Part shown: piece by piece, positions 1 through 9,035 of the stretch
Numbering within the stretch: the stretch's first letter is position 1
How the letters are laid out: each line of letters begins with the position of its first letter
From: Chitinophagaceae bacterium
GTDB taxonomy: Bacteria > Bacteroidota > Bacteroidia > Chitinophagales > Chitinophagaceae
Assembly (NCBI GenBank): GCA_025933775.1
Contig: JAICZH010000033.1
Coordinates: 1 to 32,740 of the forward strand
DNA: 32,740 bases
Direction of reading: 5' to 3'
Translations under genes and position numbers: made by a program
The notes under the pieces: generated by a model
Told to the model about the DNA's origin: nothing
Databases searched by the model: none
What the model saw: only the letters and a program-made list of their open reading frames with translations

Positions 1-404
1 ATGCTTGGTGAGCTGTCAACTTTTAAAGAAGCAACTCTATAATGTTGCCAAATTTTTTCGTTTGCAACTAATTCTTTAATGTCAGCAAAGTCAGTAGAAA
101 CCCAATACAAGTTTAGTCCGCTTGGTTTTGATGTGCCGACTATTCTTGTCATGAAACCAATTTCTTTGCTAATATCTGTGTCAACGATTATTTCAATTCT
201 TCTTTCAAAAATTCCGATTAAATAAATGTGTCCGAACATTATGCTTAAACTCGCTTTTGTCGGGGGAAAACCAAACCAGCTTTTGTCTGGAAGCAAAGTG
301 TTTTCAAGAGCAACTTGAAACAACGAAATTATGTCGTCCCTATGCTGTCTGAATGAACGTTTCTTATCTAAATATTGGTCTATGATTTCTTTAAAGTCTG
401 GCAT
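1..404 (-). CDS. Hypothetical protein, 3' end cut by window edge
   Basis: This open frame is missing from the ORF track because it runs off the window start. Read on the minus strand it begins MPDFKEIIDQYLDKKRSFRQ and continues for 134 codons without a stop. It contains the recognisable stretch DKSWFGFPPTKASLSIMFGH. An in-frame TGA lies 9 bases upstream of this ATG, so it is the only plausible start. I do not recognise the family. The N-terminal part looks soluble, with no signal peptide or membrane segment, and the C-terminus is unseen. A repeat carrying a consensus promoter (464-492) lies about 60 bases upstream and probably drives it. The gene shares this arrangement with the VOC gene at 1329. 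The coding call rests on frame length and protein-like composition. Confidence 0.65.
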   Translation of the reverse strand, partial: MPDFKEIIDQYLDKKRSFRQHRDDIISLFQVALENTLLPDKSWFGFPPTKASLSIMFGHIYLIGIFERRIEIIVDTDISKEIGFMTRIVGTSKPSGLNLYWVSTDFADIKELVANEKIWQHYRVASLKVDSSPS

Positions 405-436
405 AAAAGCTGGTCAAATAATATGGCCACGAACAT

Positions 437-516
437 TAAAATATACGCAATGTCTCGCTTCTCCAAATTTAATAATCGGATTTATTTTCAAAGCGTTTAT
501 TATTTATATTTTTATT
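437..516 (-). repeat. Dispersed ~80 bp repeat, copy 1 (promoter-bearing)
   Basis: Imperfect direct repeat of 1768-1846, about 80% identical by hand alignment. The best-kept block reads, on the minus strand, GCTTTGAAAATAAATC and then TAAATTTGGAGAAG. It sits just upstream of the truncated unknown gene, in the same orientation as copy 2 relative to the VOC gene. Confidence 0.8.
464..492 (-). promoter_or_regulatory. Bacteroidota-type promoter inside repeat copy 1
   Basis: On the minus strand TTTG (492-489) is followed by a 17-base spacer and TAAATTTG (471-464). This matches the Bacteroidota primary sigma consensus TTTG / TAnnTTTG. The predicted start of transcription is near 457, giving a leader of roughly 50 bases before the ATG at 404. 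The same boxes and spacing recur in copy 2. Confidence 0.6.
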
Positions 517-530
517 TCTTAAAGGGCTAA

Positions 531-1133
531 CTATAAGTTCGTTACAATTGCTAATGATTTTTTTACATGTTCATCAGGCGATATATGATCGGTCTTAGAT
601 GAAAAGACAGCTACAATTTTATCATTTTTATCAATAACAAATGTAGTCCGCGGGATGAAGCCATGCGTAATCTGCACGCCCCGCAAATCTTTGGCTTCGG
701 CTTGTGGAGGAATCAATTGCAATCCATACATTGCTGCAATTTTACCATCCGAGTCTGAAGCCACAGGGAATTTTCCTGCACAGTAATTAGGATCAGATGA
801 GAACGAATTCAGTCGCTGAATATCATCTGCTGATACGCCGATAATCGTGGCTCCTGCTGCAGTAAATTTATCTTTGAGTTCGGCGAAAGTATGTGCTTCC
901 AGATCACAACCACCTGTATATGCGGAAGGATAGAAGTATAATACCACCGGTCCATTGGCAAGTGCTTTCTTTAATGCAAAATCAAATGCGTTGCCCGCAA
1001 GGCTGGCTTTAGCAGCGAACATTGGCGCTGTTGAACCATTTGACAATACTTCTGATTGCGCAAAACTTTTTCGACTGATGAAGAGCAGAAACCCTAAAAT
1101 TAAAAGGAAGACGGAATAATTTCTCTTTGACAT
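531..1133 (-). CDS. Exported peroxiredoxin (AhpC/TSA, BCP-like)
   Basis: A thiol peroxidase of the AhpC/TSA superfamily, expected to reduce hydrogen peroxide and organic hydroperoxides. Residues 1-26 form a signal peptide (FLLILGFLLFIS, then SFAQ), so it probably acts in the periplasm or at the envelope. The PxxxTxxC active-site motif is present as PSAYTGGC, with the peroxidatic Cys at residue 76. A second Cys at 118 (NYCAGKF) could resolve the disulfide. The conserved Arg of the fold is likely the one in GFIPRTTFVID, around 162. At 200 residues including the leader, the length fits a single-domain peroxiredoxin. It stands alone between the truncated unknown gene and the VOC gene, about 195 bases from the latter. 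I infer a BCP-like subtype from the motif but cannot fix it. Confidence 0.88.
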   Translation of the reverse strand: MSKRNYSVFLLILGFLLFISRKSFAQSEVLSNGSTAPMFAAKASLAGNAFDFALKKALANGPVVLYFYPSAYTGGCDLEAHTFAELKDKFTAAGATIIGVSADDIQRLNSFSSDPNYCAGKFPVASDSDGKIAAMYGLQLIPPQAEAKDLRGVQITHGFIPRTTFVIDKNDKIVAVFSSKTDHISPDEHVKKSLAIVTNL

Positions 1134-1328
1134 GGCGGATTATTTTTAAATACAATTATAAATTACAAATCATTCACAAGGTACAAAAAATTGAGGGTAA
1201 ATCGTGGAGATTACGTGAATCATTAAAGAAGAGAGGAAATGAATTATTTTTTATGTTGAACTGAAACACTTGTGTCAAACAATAATAGGCTTGTAACTAA
1301 GTAAAGTGTTTATAAAAATTTATTTTTG

Positions 1329-1718
1329 TTAAGATTTAGGTCGTCCGAAAAACAAAACATATCCATCAGCATCTGTTATTTCAAAGCCACGCAAACCATC
1401 ATCGTCATCTTGAATAGATTGCTTAAATGATACGCCATTTGAACGATATTCATTAAACAAAGTATCTGGGTCTGCAGTAGAAATATAAGCATCCCAACGT
1501 GCCCATTCATGTCGTTTAGAATTTGGAATTGGTTTTATGTCAGGTGTAATTTCCTTCAACATGATAGAAACATTATCACGACCAACAATAGCAAAAAAAG
1601 GGTTCTCGTCTGGACTGATGTGTTGAACTTCAAACCCAAGCTTATTTACATAAAATGAAACCGCAGCTTTCAAGTTTCCGACAATAAAAGAAGGTGATAT
1701 GTAATTAAGATTTGTCAT
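1329..1718 (-). CDS. VOC-family protein (glyoxalase/bleomycin-resistance fold)
   Basis: A 129-residue protein with the two beta-alpha-beta-beta-beta modules of the vicinal-oxygen-chelate fold. The first half has the typical SFIVGNLKAAVSFYVNKLGFEV and the second ends in the usual ITDADGYVLFFGRP. Families of this size include bleomycin-binding proteins, glyoxalase-like enzymes and many uncharacterised members; the sequence alone does not decide the substrate. There is no signal peptide, so it is cytoplasmic. The ATG at 1718 is preceded at about 75 bases by a repeat-borne promoter (1796-1824). Confidence 0.85.
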   Translation of the reverse strand: MTNLNYISPSFIVGNLKAAVSFYVNKLGFEVQHISPDENPFFAIVGRDNVSIMLKEITPDIKPIPNSKRHEWARWDAYISTADPDTLFNEYRSNGVSFKQSIQDDDDGLRGFEITDADGYVLFFGRPKS

Positions 1719-1767
1719 TGCTTAAATTTTAAAATTGAAAGTTGTCAAATCGCATTTCTGCCAACAC

Positions 1768-1846
1768 TAAAAATATATGCAATACCTCTCTTCTCCAAAT
1801 TTATCAATCCGATTTATTTTCAAAGCATTATTATTATACATTTTTA
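1768..1846 (-). repeat. Dispersed ~80 bp repeat, copy 2 (promoter-bearing)
   Basis: Second copy of the repeat at 437-516, lying about 50 bases upstream of the VOC start codon. Read on the minus strand this copy also contains a short frame MYNNNALKINRIDKFGEERYCIYF followed by a stop. Copy 1 keeps a similar frame (ALKINPIIKFGEARHCVYF) but has no ATG. Confidence 0.8.
1796..1824 (-). promoter_or_regulatory. Bacteroidota-type promoter inside repeat copy 2
   Basis: TTTG (1824-1821), a 17-base spacer and TAAATTTG (1803-1796) on the minus strand, identical in boxes and spacing to copy 1. The predicted transcript starts near 1789, with a leader of about 70 bases before the VOC ATG at 1718. Confidence 0.6.
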
Positions 1847-2016
1847 TTTTTTATTGCGTTAATGACAATGATGAAAATTATAATACAATTATATTTTGTT
1901 TCTCAATAAATTATTCAATCAAATTTTTATTGGGCTATCATCAATCAAATTTGAAATACACCTGATTACTTTATATTGTATTTTTATAAAAATTAATTTG
2001 CTTCATTTACCAATTC

Positions 2017-3507
2017 ATGTCAAAATATATTTTATCATTCGACCAGGGAACTACCAGCTCACGTGCTATTATTTTTGATAAACACGGCGCAATAAAAGCA
2101 GTAGCGCAAAAAGAATTTACACAAATATTTTCTCAACCCGGTTGGGTAGAGCATGATGCAAATGAAATCTGGTACACACAATTGAGCGTTGCTACAGAAG
2201 TGATTTTAAAAGCAGGGCTCACCATTCATGATATAGCTGCCATTGGCATTACTAACCAAAGAGAAACGACTGTAGTATGGGACAGACACACGCAACAACC
2301 AATTTATAATGCTATTGTATGGCAGGACAGGCGTACATCTGCGTATTGTAATGAATTAAAAAAATTAAACTATGCTGATAATATTCAGCAAAAAACGGGA
2401 CTTGTTATTGATGCATATTTTTCTGCAACAAAACTAAAATGGATTTTAGATAATGTATCGGGTGCAAGAGAAAAAGCAAACAATGGCGATTTATGTTTTG
2501 GAACAATTGATACATGGCTTTTATATAAACTTACTAACGGGAACGCACACACGACAGACGTTAGCAACGCATCACGAACAATGTTGTTTAATATTCATGC
2601 ATTACAATGGGATGAAGAATTATTAAAATTGTTTGATATTCCTGCATCCATATTACCCGAAGTAAAATCGAGCAGCGAAGTGTATGGATATACTGAAGAA
2701 ATATTTACAGCAAATAAAATTCCCATCAGCGGCATTGCGGGAGACCAGCAGGCAGCGCTTTTCGGGCAGATGTGTATGAAGCCGGGCATGGTAAAAAATA
2801 CTTATGGTACCGGCTGTTTTATGCTGATGAATACAGGAGATAAACCAGTGTTAAGTAAAAATAATTTGCTTACAACCATTGCATGGAAAATTAATAATGT
2901 AACAACGTATGCTTTGGAAGGCAGCGTATTTATTGGCGGCGCTGTTGTGCAATGGTTGCGTGATGGATTAGGAATTATTAAAACTTCTGCTGATGTAGAA
3001 ACATTGGCAACATCAGTTAATGATAATGGCGGCGTTTATTTTGTTCCTGCATTTACAGGGCTTGGAGCGCCCTATTGGAACCAGTTTGCAAGAGGCACAA
3101 TGGTGGGCATTACTCGCGGCACATCAGCAGCGCACATTGCAAGAGCATCTATTGAAAGTATTGCATTGCAAACAATGGATGTATTGCATGCAATGAATGA
3201 AGATGCATCTTTGCCGATTACAGAATTAAGAGTGGATGGCGGCGCAACTGCAAATGATTTATTAATGCAATTTCAAAGCGATGTATTAAACTGCAAAGTG
3301 ATTCGTCCGAAAATTACTGAGACAACTGCATTAGGCGCTGCATATCTTGCAGGGCTTGCAATTGGTTTCTGGAAAGACATTGCAGAGATTGAAAATTATT
3401 GGGAAGCAGAAAAAAATTTTATTCCAAATATGAATGAAAAAGACAGGCAAAAAGAAATTCATCAATGGAAGAAAGCCGTTAATGCAGCGCAGATCTGGGC
3501 GGGTTAG
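2017..3507 (+). CDS. glpK: Glycerol kinase
   Basis: Phosphorylates glycerol with ATP to give sn-glycerol 3-phosphate, the entry step of glycerol use and lipid backbone supply. It is a full-length FGGY-family kinase of 496 residues. The N-terminus carries the phosphate-binding loop [13 protein letters not shown] (8-20) and the glycerol-kinase signature [13 protein letters not shown]. Later motifs include [38 protein letters not shown] and the adenosine-binding [14 protein letters not shown]. The ATG at 2017 fits the usual [13 protein letters not shown] start. The channel gene follows 147 bases later on the same strand, so the two probably serve glycerol uptake and trapping together. No glycerol-3-phosphate dehydrogenase gene is in the window. 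Confidence 0.97.
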   Translation: MSKYILSFDQGTTSSRAIIFDKHGAIKAVAQKEFTQIFSQPGWVEHDANEIWYTQLSVATEVILKAGLTIHDIAAIGITNQRETTVVWDRHTQQPIYNAIVWQDRRTSAYCNELKKLNYADNIQQKTGLVIDAYFSATKLKWILDNVSGAREKANNGDLCFGTIDTWLLYKLTNGNAHTTDVSNASRTMLFNIHALQWDEELLKLFDIPASILPEVKSSSEVYGYTEEIFTANKIPISGIAGDQQAALFGQMCMKPGMVKNTYGTGCFMLMNTGDKPVLSKNNLLTTIAWKINNVTTYALEGSVFIGGAVVQWLRDGLGIIKTSADVETLATSVNDNGGVYFVPAFTGLGAPYWNQFARGTMVGITRGTSAAHIARASIESIALQTMDVLHAMNEDASLPITELRVDGGATANDLLMQFQSDVLNCKVIRPKITETTALGAAYLAGLAIGFWKDIAEIENYWEAEKNFIPNMNEKDRQKEIHQWKKAVNAAQIWAG

Positions 3508-3529
3508 TGAGTTGTGGATGGTTAATAAA

Positions 3530-3556
3530 CAATGGGCAATAGGCAATAGCAATAGG
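3530..3556. repeat. 7-bp tandem repeat (CAATAGG)
   Basis: Four head-to-tail units between glpK and the channel gene: CAATGGG, CAATAGG, CAATAG (one base short) and CAATAGG. The rest of the 147-base spacer is A/T-rich with irregular AATCAATAA-like strings. Confidence 0.8.
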
Positions 3557-3654
3557 TAAAAAATGAAAAATTAAAAAAAATCTGCAAAAAAATAAATCAA
3601 TAAATCAGAAATTCAATAATCAATAATTCATAATTCTTAACTTAAACTCTTCTC

Positions 3655-4362
3655 ATGTCAATTTTTTTAAGCGAATTTATTGGAACAGCCATTTTAATTG
3701 CTTTAGGAAATGGTGTTGTTGCTAATGTAATTTTAAACAAAACAAAAGGCCACAATAGTGGCTGGATCGTTATTGCATTCGGTTGGGCAATGGCAGTTTT
3801 TGTTGGCGTTTATATTTCTGCTGCATCAAGCGGCGCACATCTCAATCCTGCAGTAACCATTGCATTGTGGTACACAAAAAAAATATCAGCAGATGTAGTT
3901 CCGCAATATTTAGCAGGTCAATTGTTAGGCGCAATGGCTGGCAGCGTGCTTGTGTGGCTTTCTTATTTGCAACATTATAAAGCTACTGATAATGCCGAAG
4001 GTATTTTAATGACCTTTGCAACAAGCCCTGCTATAAAAAGCGCGGGTTATAATTTTCTTACAGAATTTTTAGCAACATTTATTTTTGTTTTGGGCGTATT
4101 ATTTATTGTTTCACCTGCTAATAGTTTGGGTGCGTTGGATGCTTTGCCCGTTGCTTTGTTAGTGTTGGCAATTGGATTGAGTTTTGGCGGCCCAACTGGT
4201 TATGCAATTAACCCTGTTCGAGACCTTGGCCCTCGCATTATGCATCAGGTATTACCTATTTCAAATAAAGGAACAAGTGATTGGAAATATGCGCTGGTGC
4301 CTATTTTTGGGCCATTGGCAGGAGGGCTTTTAGCAGCAATTATTTATAGTTTAATTTTTTAG
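3655..4362 (+). CDS. glpF: MIP-family channel, probable glycerol facilitator
   Basis: An inner-membrane channel of the aquaporin/aquaglyceroporin family, expected to let glycerol diffuse in for GlpK. Its 235 residues contain the six hydrophobic segments and two half-helices of the fold. The first pore motif is intact (GAHLNPAVTIALW, NPA at 64-66). The second reads GYAINPVRDLGPR, so the usual NPA is NPV (186-188). The following Arg189-Asp190 is kept, and the Asp after the selectivity Arg is typical of glycerol-conducting members. The position directly after glpK supports glycerol over water as the cargo. The start at 3655 gives the common MSIFLSEFIGTAILI opening. The NPA-to-NPV change is conservative but lies at the pore centre. 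Confidence 0.92.
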   Translation: MSIFLSEFIGTAILIALGNGVVANVILNKTKGHNSGWIVIAFGWAMAVFVGVYISAASSGAHLNPAVTIALWYTKKISADVVPQYLAGQLLGAMAGSVLVWLSYLQHYKATDNAEGILMTFATSPAIKSAGYNFLTEFLATFIFVLGVLFIVSPANSLGALDALPVALLVLAIGLSFGGPTGYAINPVRDLGPRIMHQVLPISNKGTSDWKYALVPIFGPLAGGLLAAIIYSLIF

Positions 4363-4539
4363 TTTTTAAGAAAATATTTAATTTCTTTAAACATCAGAAG
4401 TTCATACTATTGATGCTAATTCTTTATTTGAAAAAAAGCTGGCCTTTATTTTAATTTAAAAATTCAACAAACATTTTGTTTAATCAAAAATTTAAAACTA
4501 ATACTTTTTTTTATCAGCCAATTGTTAATGGCACATAAT

Positions 4540-6501
4540 TTATTCATTTCCTGTCCAACTATTGTTTTTACGGTTAATATCCGGTAATTCAGTATTGGGA
4601 TCTAAAATAACTGAAGTTATCGGCGAAGTAGAATTATATTTGAAAGTCCATTCAGCATTGCGCTGCCAGATGTTTACAGGCAATCTTATTTCTTGAGTAT
4701 TACCATTTTTTTCAGTAATCTTTACAATTGCAGGGAGCGCCATTTGTTGCAAATTTTCAATCGTGATTAATGCACCATTAGCAGGATTATCATTTACATA
4801 CTTCACTCCTTTTACGGATTGATCCAACTTCCATGTTTCATAAAACCATTCTTTCCAAAACCAATTGAGATTATCGCCGGCAGCATCATTCATTGTTCTA
4901 AAAAAATCTTCTGGCTGCGGATGCTTAAAAGCCCACCGGCTGATGTATGTTTTAAATGCATAATCAAACCTTGCCGCGCCAATAACGCTGTTACGTAAAA
5001 TATTTAAGCCTGTTGCAGTTTTAGAATAATATTGTCCATAATCATTAAGACTTATTGATTCAGGAGGAGTCATTAAAGGATCTTTACTTCTCACCAAAGT
5101 CCGCGCCATTCCTAAAATGCTTCTGTGAGTAGTATCACCATACTCACCATGGTTAAACCAATTGGAAGAATATCCATTTATAAAAGTATTCATGCCTTCA
5201 TCCATCCACATGAAACGTCTTTCGTTTGTACCCACAATCATCGGAAACCAATTGTGGCCAATCTCATGTGTTACATCATGCCATAAATTTGCTTTGCCAA
5301 TTTTATAACTGCAAAAAACAATTCCGGGATATTCCATTCCTAATGCAACGCCGGCAACCACTACGGCAGAATTCCAGGGATATTCAAAATAATTTTTTGA
5401 ATAAAATTCTATGCTTTGTTTTAAATATTGAGCGGAGCGGCCATAAGCATTGTAGCCTTTACTTTCAACAGGATATACAGCCATTGAAATTCCTTTTCTG
5501 CCGGAAGAAAAATTGATTCGCGCTGCATCCCACATAAATGCCTTGGACGCCGTCCATGAAACATCACGCGAATTATGCATTTTATAATGCCAGGTAAGCA
5601 TTCCATTTTTTATGGGACGCATAGCCGAAGATGCGATTTCATTTTCTTTAATAATGGCTACAGTACTGTCGCTTCCGCGTGCTTCATTGAGTCTTTTTAT
5701 TTCAGTTGCCGTTAATACTTGTTGAGGGTTTTGCAAATCGCCAGAGCCCGCAACAATCATATCCGCAGGTACAGTAACGTAATAATCGAAGTTACCATAT
5801 TCGCAATAAAATTCTCCAAGCCCCATGTAAGGAAGTGTGTTCCATCCCTGCACATCATCGTACACACACATGCGCGGATACCATTGTGCTAATTGATATA
5901 TAACACCATTTTTTGAATATAATCTTCCCATGCGATCGGCGCCATATTGTGGAATAGAAAAGAAATAATTTACGGTGATATTTATTTTATCACCATTAGG
6001 TCTAACGGTGAAGGGTAAACGCAGTTGCATTCGTGTATCGGTAATAACGGGATCTATTTTATATGTTTTTCCTTTATAAAAAACAGATGCAGATTGAATA
6101 TGATAACCGCCTTTGGTATAACCTTTCACATCAAAGCGATCGCCTGAAACCGGCGTTGCTGCTGCTCCGCGTGAATCAGGATTAAAAAGATTTTGATCGA
6201 GCTGCAGCCATAAATATTTTAATTCGTCAGGACTGTTGTTGGTATAACTAATAGTTACATCACCTTTAAGCGTGGTATCTTTTTCATCTAATGTTGAATG
6301 AATGATATAGCTCGCACTATTTTGCCAATACTTTGGTCCGGGTGCGCCGTTGGCACTTCTGAACTCCGTTGCCGTCTGCGGCATAAACACAGGATCAAAT
6401 ACTTCATTCTTATTATAAATTGAAGAATCCTGCGCTGAAATATTTGGTGAAAAAATAATAAAGCTTAATAATAAAATGGAAGAGGTAATAAAAGTTTTCA
6501 T
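4540..6501 (-). CDS. Exported M1-family zinc metallopeptidase
   Basis: A gluzincin aminopeptidase-type enzyme of 653 residues. The track starts at a TTG (6534); the ATG at 6501 is preferred because it begins directly with a signal peptide ([24 protein letters not shown]). The zinc site is complete: HEIGH (412-416), then a Glu exactly 18 residues on in MDEGMNTF (Glu435). The substrate-binding motif of M1 enzymes appears as GMEYP (388-390 for GME) in place of GAMEN, as in a known M1 subgroup. The N-terminal ~300 residues are the beta-sandwich of the family, including the aromatic run [14 protein letters not shown]. It probably trims peptides in the periplasm or outside the cell. It stands alone, convergent with the channel gene. 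Confidence 0.93.
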   Translation of the reverse strand: MKTFITSSILLLSFIIFSPNISAQDSSIYNKNEVFDPVFMPQTATEFRSANGAPGPKYWQNSASYIIHSTLDEKDTTLKGDVTISYTNNSPDELKYLWLQLDQNLFNPDSRGAAATPVSGDRFDVKGYTKGGYHIQSASVFYKGKTYKIDPVITDTRMQLRLPFTVRPNGDKINITVNYFFSIPQYGADRMGRLYSKNGVIYQLAQWYPRMCVYDDVQGWNTLPYMGLGEFYCEYGNFDYYVTVPADMIVAGSGDLQNPQQVLTATEIKRLNEARGSDSTVAIIKENEIASSAMRPIKNGMLTWHYKMHNSRDVSWTASKAFMWDAARINFSSGRKGISMAVYPVESKGYNAYGRSAQYLKQSIEFYSKNYFEYPWNSAVVVAGVALGMEYPGIVFCSYKIGKANLWHDVTHEIGHNWFPMIVGTNERRFMWMDEGMNTFINGYSSNWFNHGEYGDTTHRSILGMARTLVRSKDPLMTPPESISLNDYGQYYSKTATGLNILRNSVIGAARFDYAFKTYISRWAFKHPQPEDFFRTMNDAAGDNLNWFWKEWFYETWKLDQSVKGVKYVNDNPANGALITIENLQQMALPAIVKITEKNGNTQEIRLPVNIWQRNAEWTFKYNSTSPITSVILDPNTELPDINRKNNSWTGNE

Positions 6502-6671
6502 TGAAATTTTCTTTAAAGAAATAAAAGTATGCAATAATGTGAAAAGATGATGAGATTGGAATGTGAAAATTATTATTAAAGTTTATAAATTAAAAATATT
6601 GGTGTTGCTTTTATTATGAGCACTAACGGTGAAGCATACTCGAAGTTTCTGCATTTTTATTAAAATAATTT

Positions 6672-8345
6672 TTAATCGTTTAATCTCTCTTTAATATCCA
6701 AATTAAATTTTCGTGCATAATCTTTTGCAATGTCATAACCAGCATCTGCATGACGAATAATACCAATGCCCGGATCATTGCGCAACACACGGGCAAGTTT
6801 ATCTGCAGCTTCATCTGTACCATCCGCCACTATAACCATTCCTGCATGAATGCTGTAACCCATACCCACTCCGCCTCCATGATGCAGACTCACCCAACTT
6901 GCGCCACCCGCAGTATTTACAAGCGCATTAAGTATTGGCCAATCAGCAACAGCATCGCTGCCATCGAGCATTGCTTCTGTTTCACGATTGGGGCTTGCAA
7001 CAGAGCCAGTATCTAAATGATCGCGGCCAATAACAATCGGCGCTTTTACTTTTTTATTTTTTACCAAATCATTAAATGCAATCCCTGCTTTTTCTCTTTC
7101 TCCCTGCCCTATCCAGCAAATTCGTGCAGGCAATCCCTGGAAAGCAATTTTTTGCTGCGCCATTTTTATCCAGCGGATCATTCCTTCATTTTCGGGAAAT
7201 AATTCCATCATAACGGTGTCGGTTATACGAATATCTTCCGGATCTCCGCTTAACGCTGCCCAACGAAAAGGGCCTTTGCCTTTGCAAAATAAAGGACGAA
7301 TATATGCAGGAACAAATCCGGGAAAATCAAAAGCATTTTGCAAACCTGCTTCGTGTGCCCGTGCCCGTAAGTTATTACCATAATCAAAAGTAATAGCGCC
7401 TTTTTTCTGTAACTCAAGCATTAGTTGCACATGCAACTTCATACTATCATACGCAAGAGAAATATATTTTTCAGGATTCGATTCGCGCAACGCTGCTGCT
7501 GCTTCAGTTGAAAGTGTATGCGGCACATAACCAATCAATGGATCGTGCGCCGATGTTTGATCGGTTAACACATCAACTTTAATATTTCTTTCAATTAATC
7601 TTTGTAATAAATCAACTGCATTGCAGTGCACGCCTATACTCCAGGCCTTTCCATTTTCTTTTAATTTTACTGCTTTATCAATTGCTTCATCAATATCTTC
7701 AATCATTTCATCAAGATATTTTGTTTCAATTCTTTTTTCAATTCTCCATTTTTCCACTTCTGCAATTAATGCCACTCCTTCATTCATGGTAATTGAAAGT
7801 GGCTGTGCTCCGCCCATTCCACCCAATCCTGCTGTAATGCTTAATGTATTTTTAAGTGTTCCTTTAAAATGTTTTTTTGCAACCGCTCCAAATGTTTCAT
7901 ACGTTCCCTGCACAATTCCCTGGCTGCCGATGTATATCCATGAGCCTGCAGTCATTTGTCCGAACATCATTAACCCTTTTTTTTCTAATTCGTCAAAATG
8001 TTCCCACGTTGCCCATTTAGGAACCAATTGTGAATTGGAAATAAGAATACGCGGAGCATTGGGATGTGTTTTTAAAATGCCCACAGGTTTGCCGCTTTGT
8101 ATTAAAAGCGATTCATCATTATCCAAATCTTTCAATGCTTTAATAATAAGATCAAGGCTTTCAAAATTTCTTGCTGCTTTTCCACGGCCGCCGTAAACAA
8201 TAAGCTCATCGGGCTTTTCAGCCACTTCGGGATTCAGATTATTTAATAACATTCGCAATGCTGCTTCCTGAATCCAGCCTTTGCAATTTAATTTTGTGCC
8301 TGTTGGTGTTTTATATTTTATGGGATCGTAAGTTGTTTGAACCAT
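6672..8345 (-). CDS. hutU: Urocanate hydratase (urocanase)
   Basis: Second step of histidine degradation: adds water to urocanate to give imidazolonepropionate, using tightly bound NAD+. Length is 557 residues, normal for the family. The opening [19 protein letters not shown] is typical. The NAD-binding region has [14 protein letters not shown] (171-184), and [14 protein letters not shown] carries the active-site Cys at 410. The C-terminal [17 protein letters not shown] block is also present. The gene lies 37 bases after the toxin gene and downstream of hutH on the same strand, so it may be transcribed with them. The later enzymes hutI and hutG are not in the window. Confidence 0.98.
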   Translation of the reverse strand: MVQTTYDPIKYKTPTGTKLNCKGWIQEAALRMLLNNLNPEVAEKPDELIVYGGRGKAARNFESLDLIIKALKDLDNDESLLIQSGKPVGILKTHPNAPRILISNSQLVPKWATWEHFDELEKKGLMMFGQMTAGSWIYIGSQGIVQGTYETFGAVAKKHFKGTLKNTLSITAGLGGMGGAQPLSITMNEGVALIAEVEKWRIEKRIETKYLDEMIEDIDEAIDKAVKLKENGKAWSIGVHCNAVDLLQRLIERNIKVDVLTDQTSAHDPLIGYVPHTLSTEAAAALRESNPEKYISLAYDSMKLHVQLMLELQKKGAITFDYGNNLRARAHEAGLQNAFDFPGFVPAYIRPLFCKGKGPFRWAALSGDPEDIRITDTVMMELFPENEGMIRWIKMAQQKIAFQGLPARICWIGQGEREKAGIAFNDLVKNKKVKAPIVIGRDHLDTGSVASPNRETEAMLDGSDAVADWPILNALVNTAGGASWVSLHHGGGVGMGYSIHAGMVIVADGTDEAADKLARVLRNDPGIGIIRHADAGYDIAKDYARKFNLDIKERLND

Positions 8346-8382
8346 AATTTAAAGATTAAAAGATTTTGCAGATGCAAAAATG

Positions 8383-8682
8383 TTATTCATATTTATTTCT
8401 TTTTGGATTTTGTTTTGATTCAAACAGTGCCAAAATAATGACCTCATTATTTTGGACCCGGTAATAAATTTTATTATGTTTTGTAATTGTAAGTTTACGA
8501 ATGTGTTTATTTTTCGCAATTGAGCTGCCTATTTTGGGATTAATAGAAAGACTATTAATTTTTGAATCCAAAATTGATTGAAATTTTTCGGAAGATTTAA
8601 TTCCCCATTCTTTTTCAATATAAGTTTGAACCCTAAGTACGTTATGTAAAAATTCTTTACTCTTTCTTATTTTGTACGCCAT
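8383..8682 (-). CDS. RelE/ParE-family toxin
   Basis: A 99-residue protein with the ParE/RelE layout. It has an N-terminal helical hairpin (SKEFLHNVLRVQTYIEKEWGIKSSEKFQSIL), then a central segment IGSSIAKNKHIRKLTITKHNKIYYRV and a final strand EVIILALFESKQNP. Such toxins either inhibit DNA gyrase (ParE) or cut mRNA on the ribosome (RelE); the pattern of YYRV then LALFESKQNP fits the ParE-like side, but this is not certain. It overlaps the upstream antitoxin gene by 16 bases, the usual translational coupling of these pairs. The pair sits between hutH and hutU. The frame is intact, with no sign of decay. Confidence 0.85.
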   Translation of the reverse strand: MAYKIRKSKEFLHNVLRVQTYIEKEWGIKSSEKFQSILDSKINSLSINPKIGSSIAKNKHIRKLTITKHNKIYYRVQNNEVIILALFESKQNPKRNKYE

Positions 8683-8918
8683 CTGGCAGTTGCTTTTAAA
8701 TATTCTTCCTCTGAAATAAATTCTCCTGCATCCACCTGCCTTATGGCTTCTTCCAATTGTTTTTCCTGTTCTTCAGTTAATTCATCATCCTCTTCAGTCT
8801 CCGATTCTTTTTTAAGATAAGAAGCTACATCTTCATGAACGATCATTAATGTTTCTTCATCATTGATGTTGTCAATATATTCATGAAGTTCTTTTTTTAT
8901 TTCTTCAAATGATTTCAT
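8667..8918 (-). CDS. Cognate antitoxin of the RelE/ParE toxin
   Basis: An 83-residue acidic protein. The track starts at an upstream non-ATG codon; the ATG at 8918 (MKSFEEIKKELHEYI) is preferred, since the 14 residues before it are unlike antitoxins and lie beside an inverted repeat. The N-terminal half is a Glu/Asp-rich helix. The C-terminal part, LTEEQEKQLEEAIRQVDAGEFISEEEYLKATARWRTK, matches a common Bacteroidota antitoxin form in which the tail wraps the toxin. It precedes and overlaps the toxin gene, the canonical antitoxin-first order. No clear DNA-binding domain is visible, so autoregulation cannot be claimed. Confidence 0.8.
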   Translation of the reverse strand: MKSFEEIKKELHEYIDNINDEETLMIVHEDVASYLKKESETEEDDELTEEQEKQLEEAIRQVDAGEFISEEEYLKATARWRTK

Positions 8919-8950
8919 AAAAAAATGTTTTATCAAATTTACAATTTTGA

Positions 8951-9031
8951 TTTCACGCAAAGAAGCAAAGAAGATAAAGTCGCAAAGAAGTTTTTTTGCA
9001 ACTTGATTTATCTTAGCGCTTTTGCGTGAAA
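8951..9031. repeat. Imperfect inverted repeat between hutH and the toxin-antitoxin pair
   Basis: The left end reads TTTCACGCAAA and the right end is its perfect reverse complement (TTTGCGTGAAA). A further inner block AAGATAAA pairs with TTTATCTT. The left arm also has repeated GCAAAG units, which recur near 10618-10657 on the other side of hutH as TTTGCG strings. A transcript through it could form a long hairpin just after the hutH stop, acting as an attenuator or terminator. It lacks a clear U-run, so the role is open. Confidence 0.65.
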
Positions 9032-9035
9032 TATT

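Noticed and set aside
331-522. 63-aa plus-strand ORF at the start of the window
   Set aside because: It overlaps the unknown minus-strand gene and the promoter-bearing repeat, and its composition is low-complexity; taken as a shadow.
437-1846. The two repeats as integron attC recombination sites
   Set aside because: No internal palindrome with paired core sites, no integrase, and the copies precede genes where a cassette would carry its site after the gene.
1896-2078. ORFs just before glpK (1777-1965 and 1896-2078)
   Set aside because: Phe/Ile/Tyr-rich translations of A/T-rich spacer, one overlapping the glpK start; no family likeness.
7621-8196. 191-aa ORF opposite hutU
   Set aside because: Antisense shadow of a clearly conserved gene; Ser/Pro/Ile-rich with no motif.
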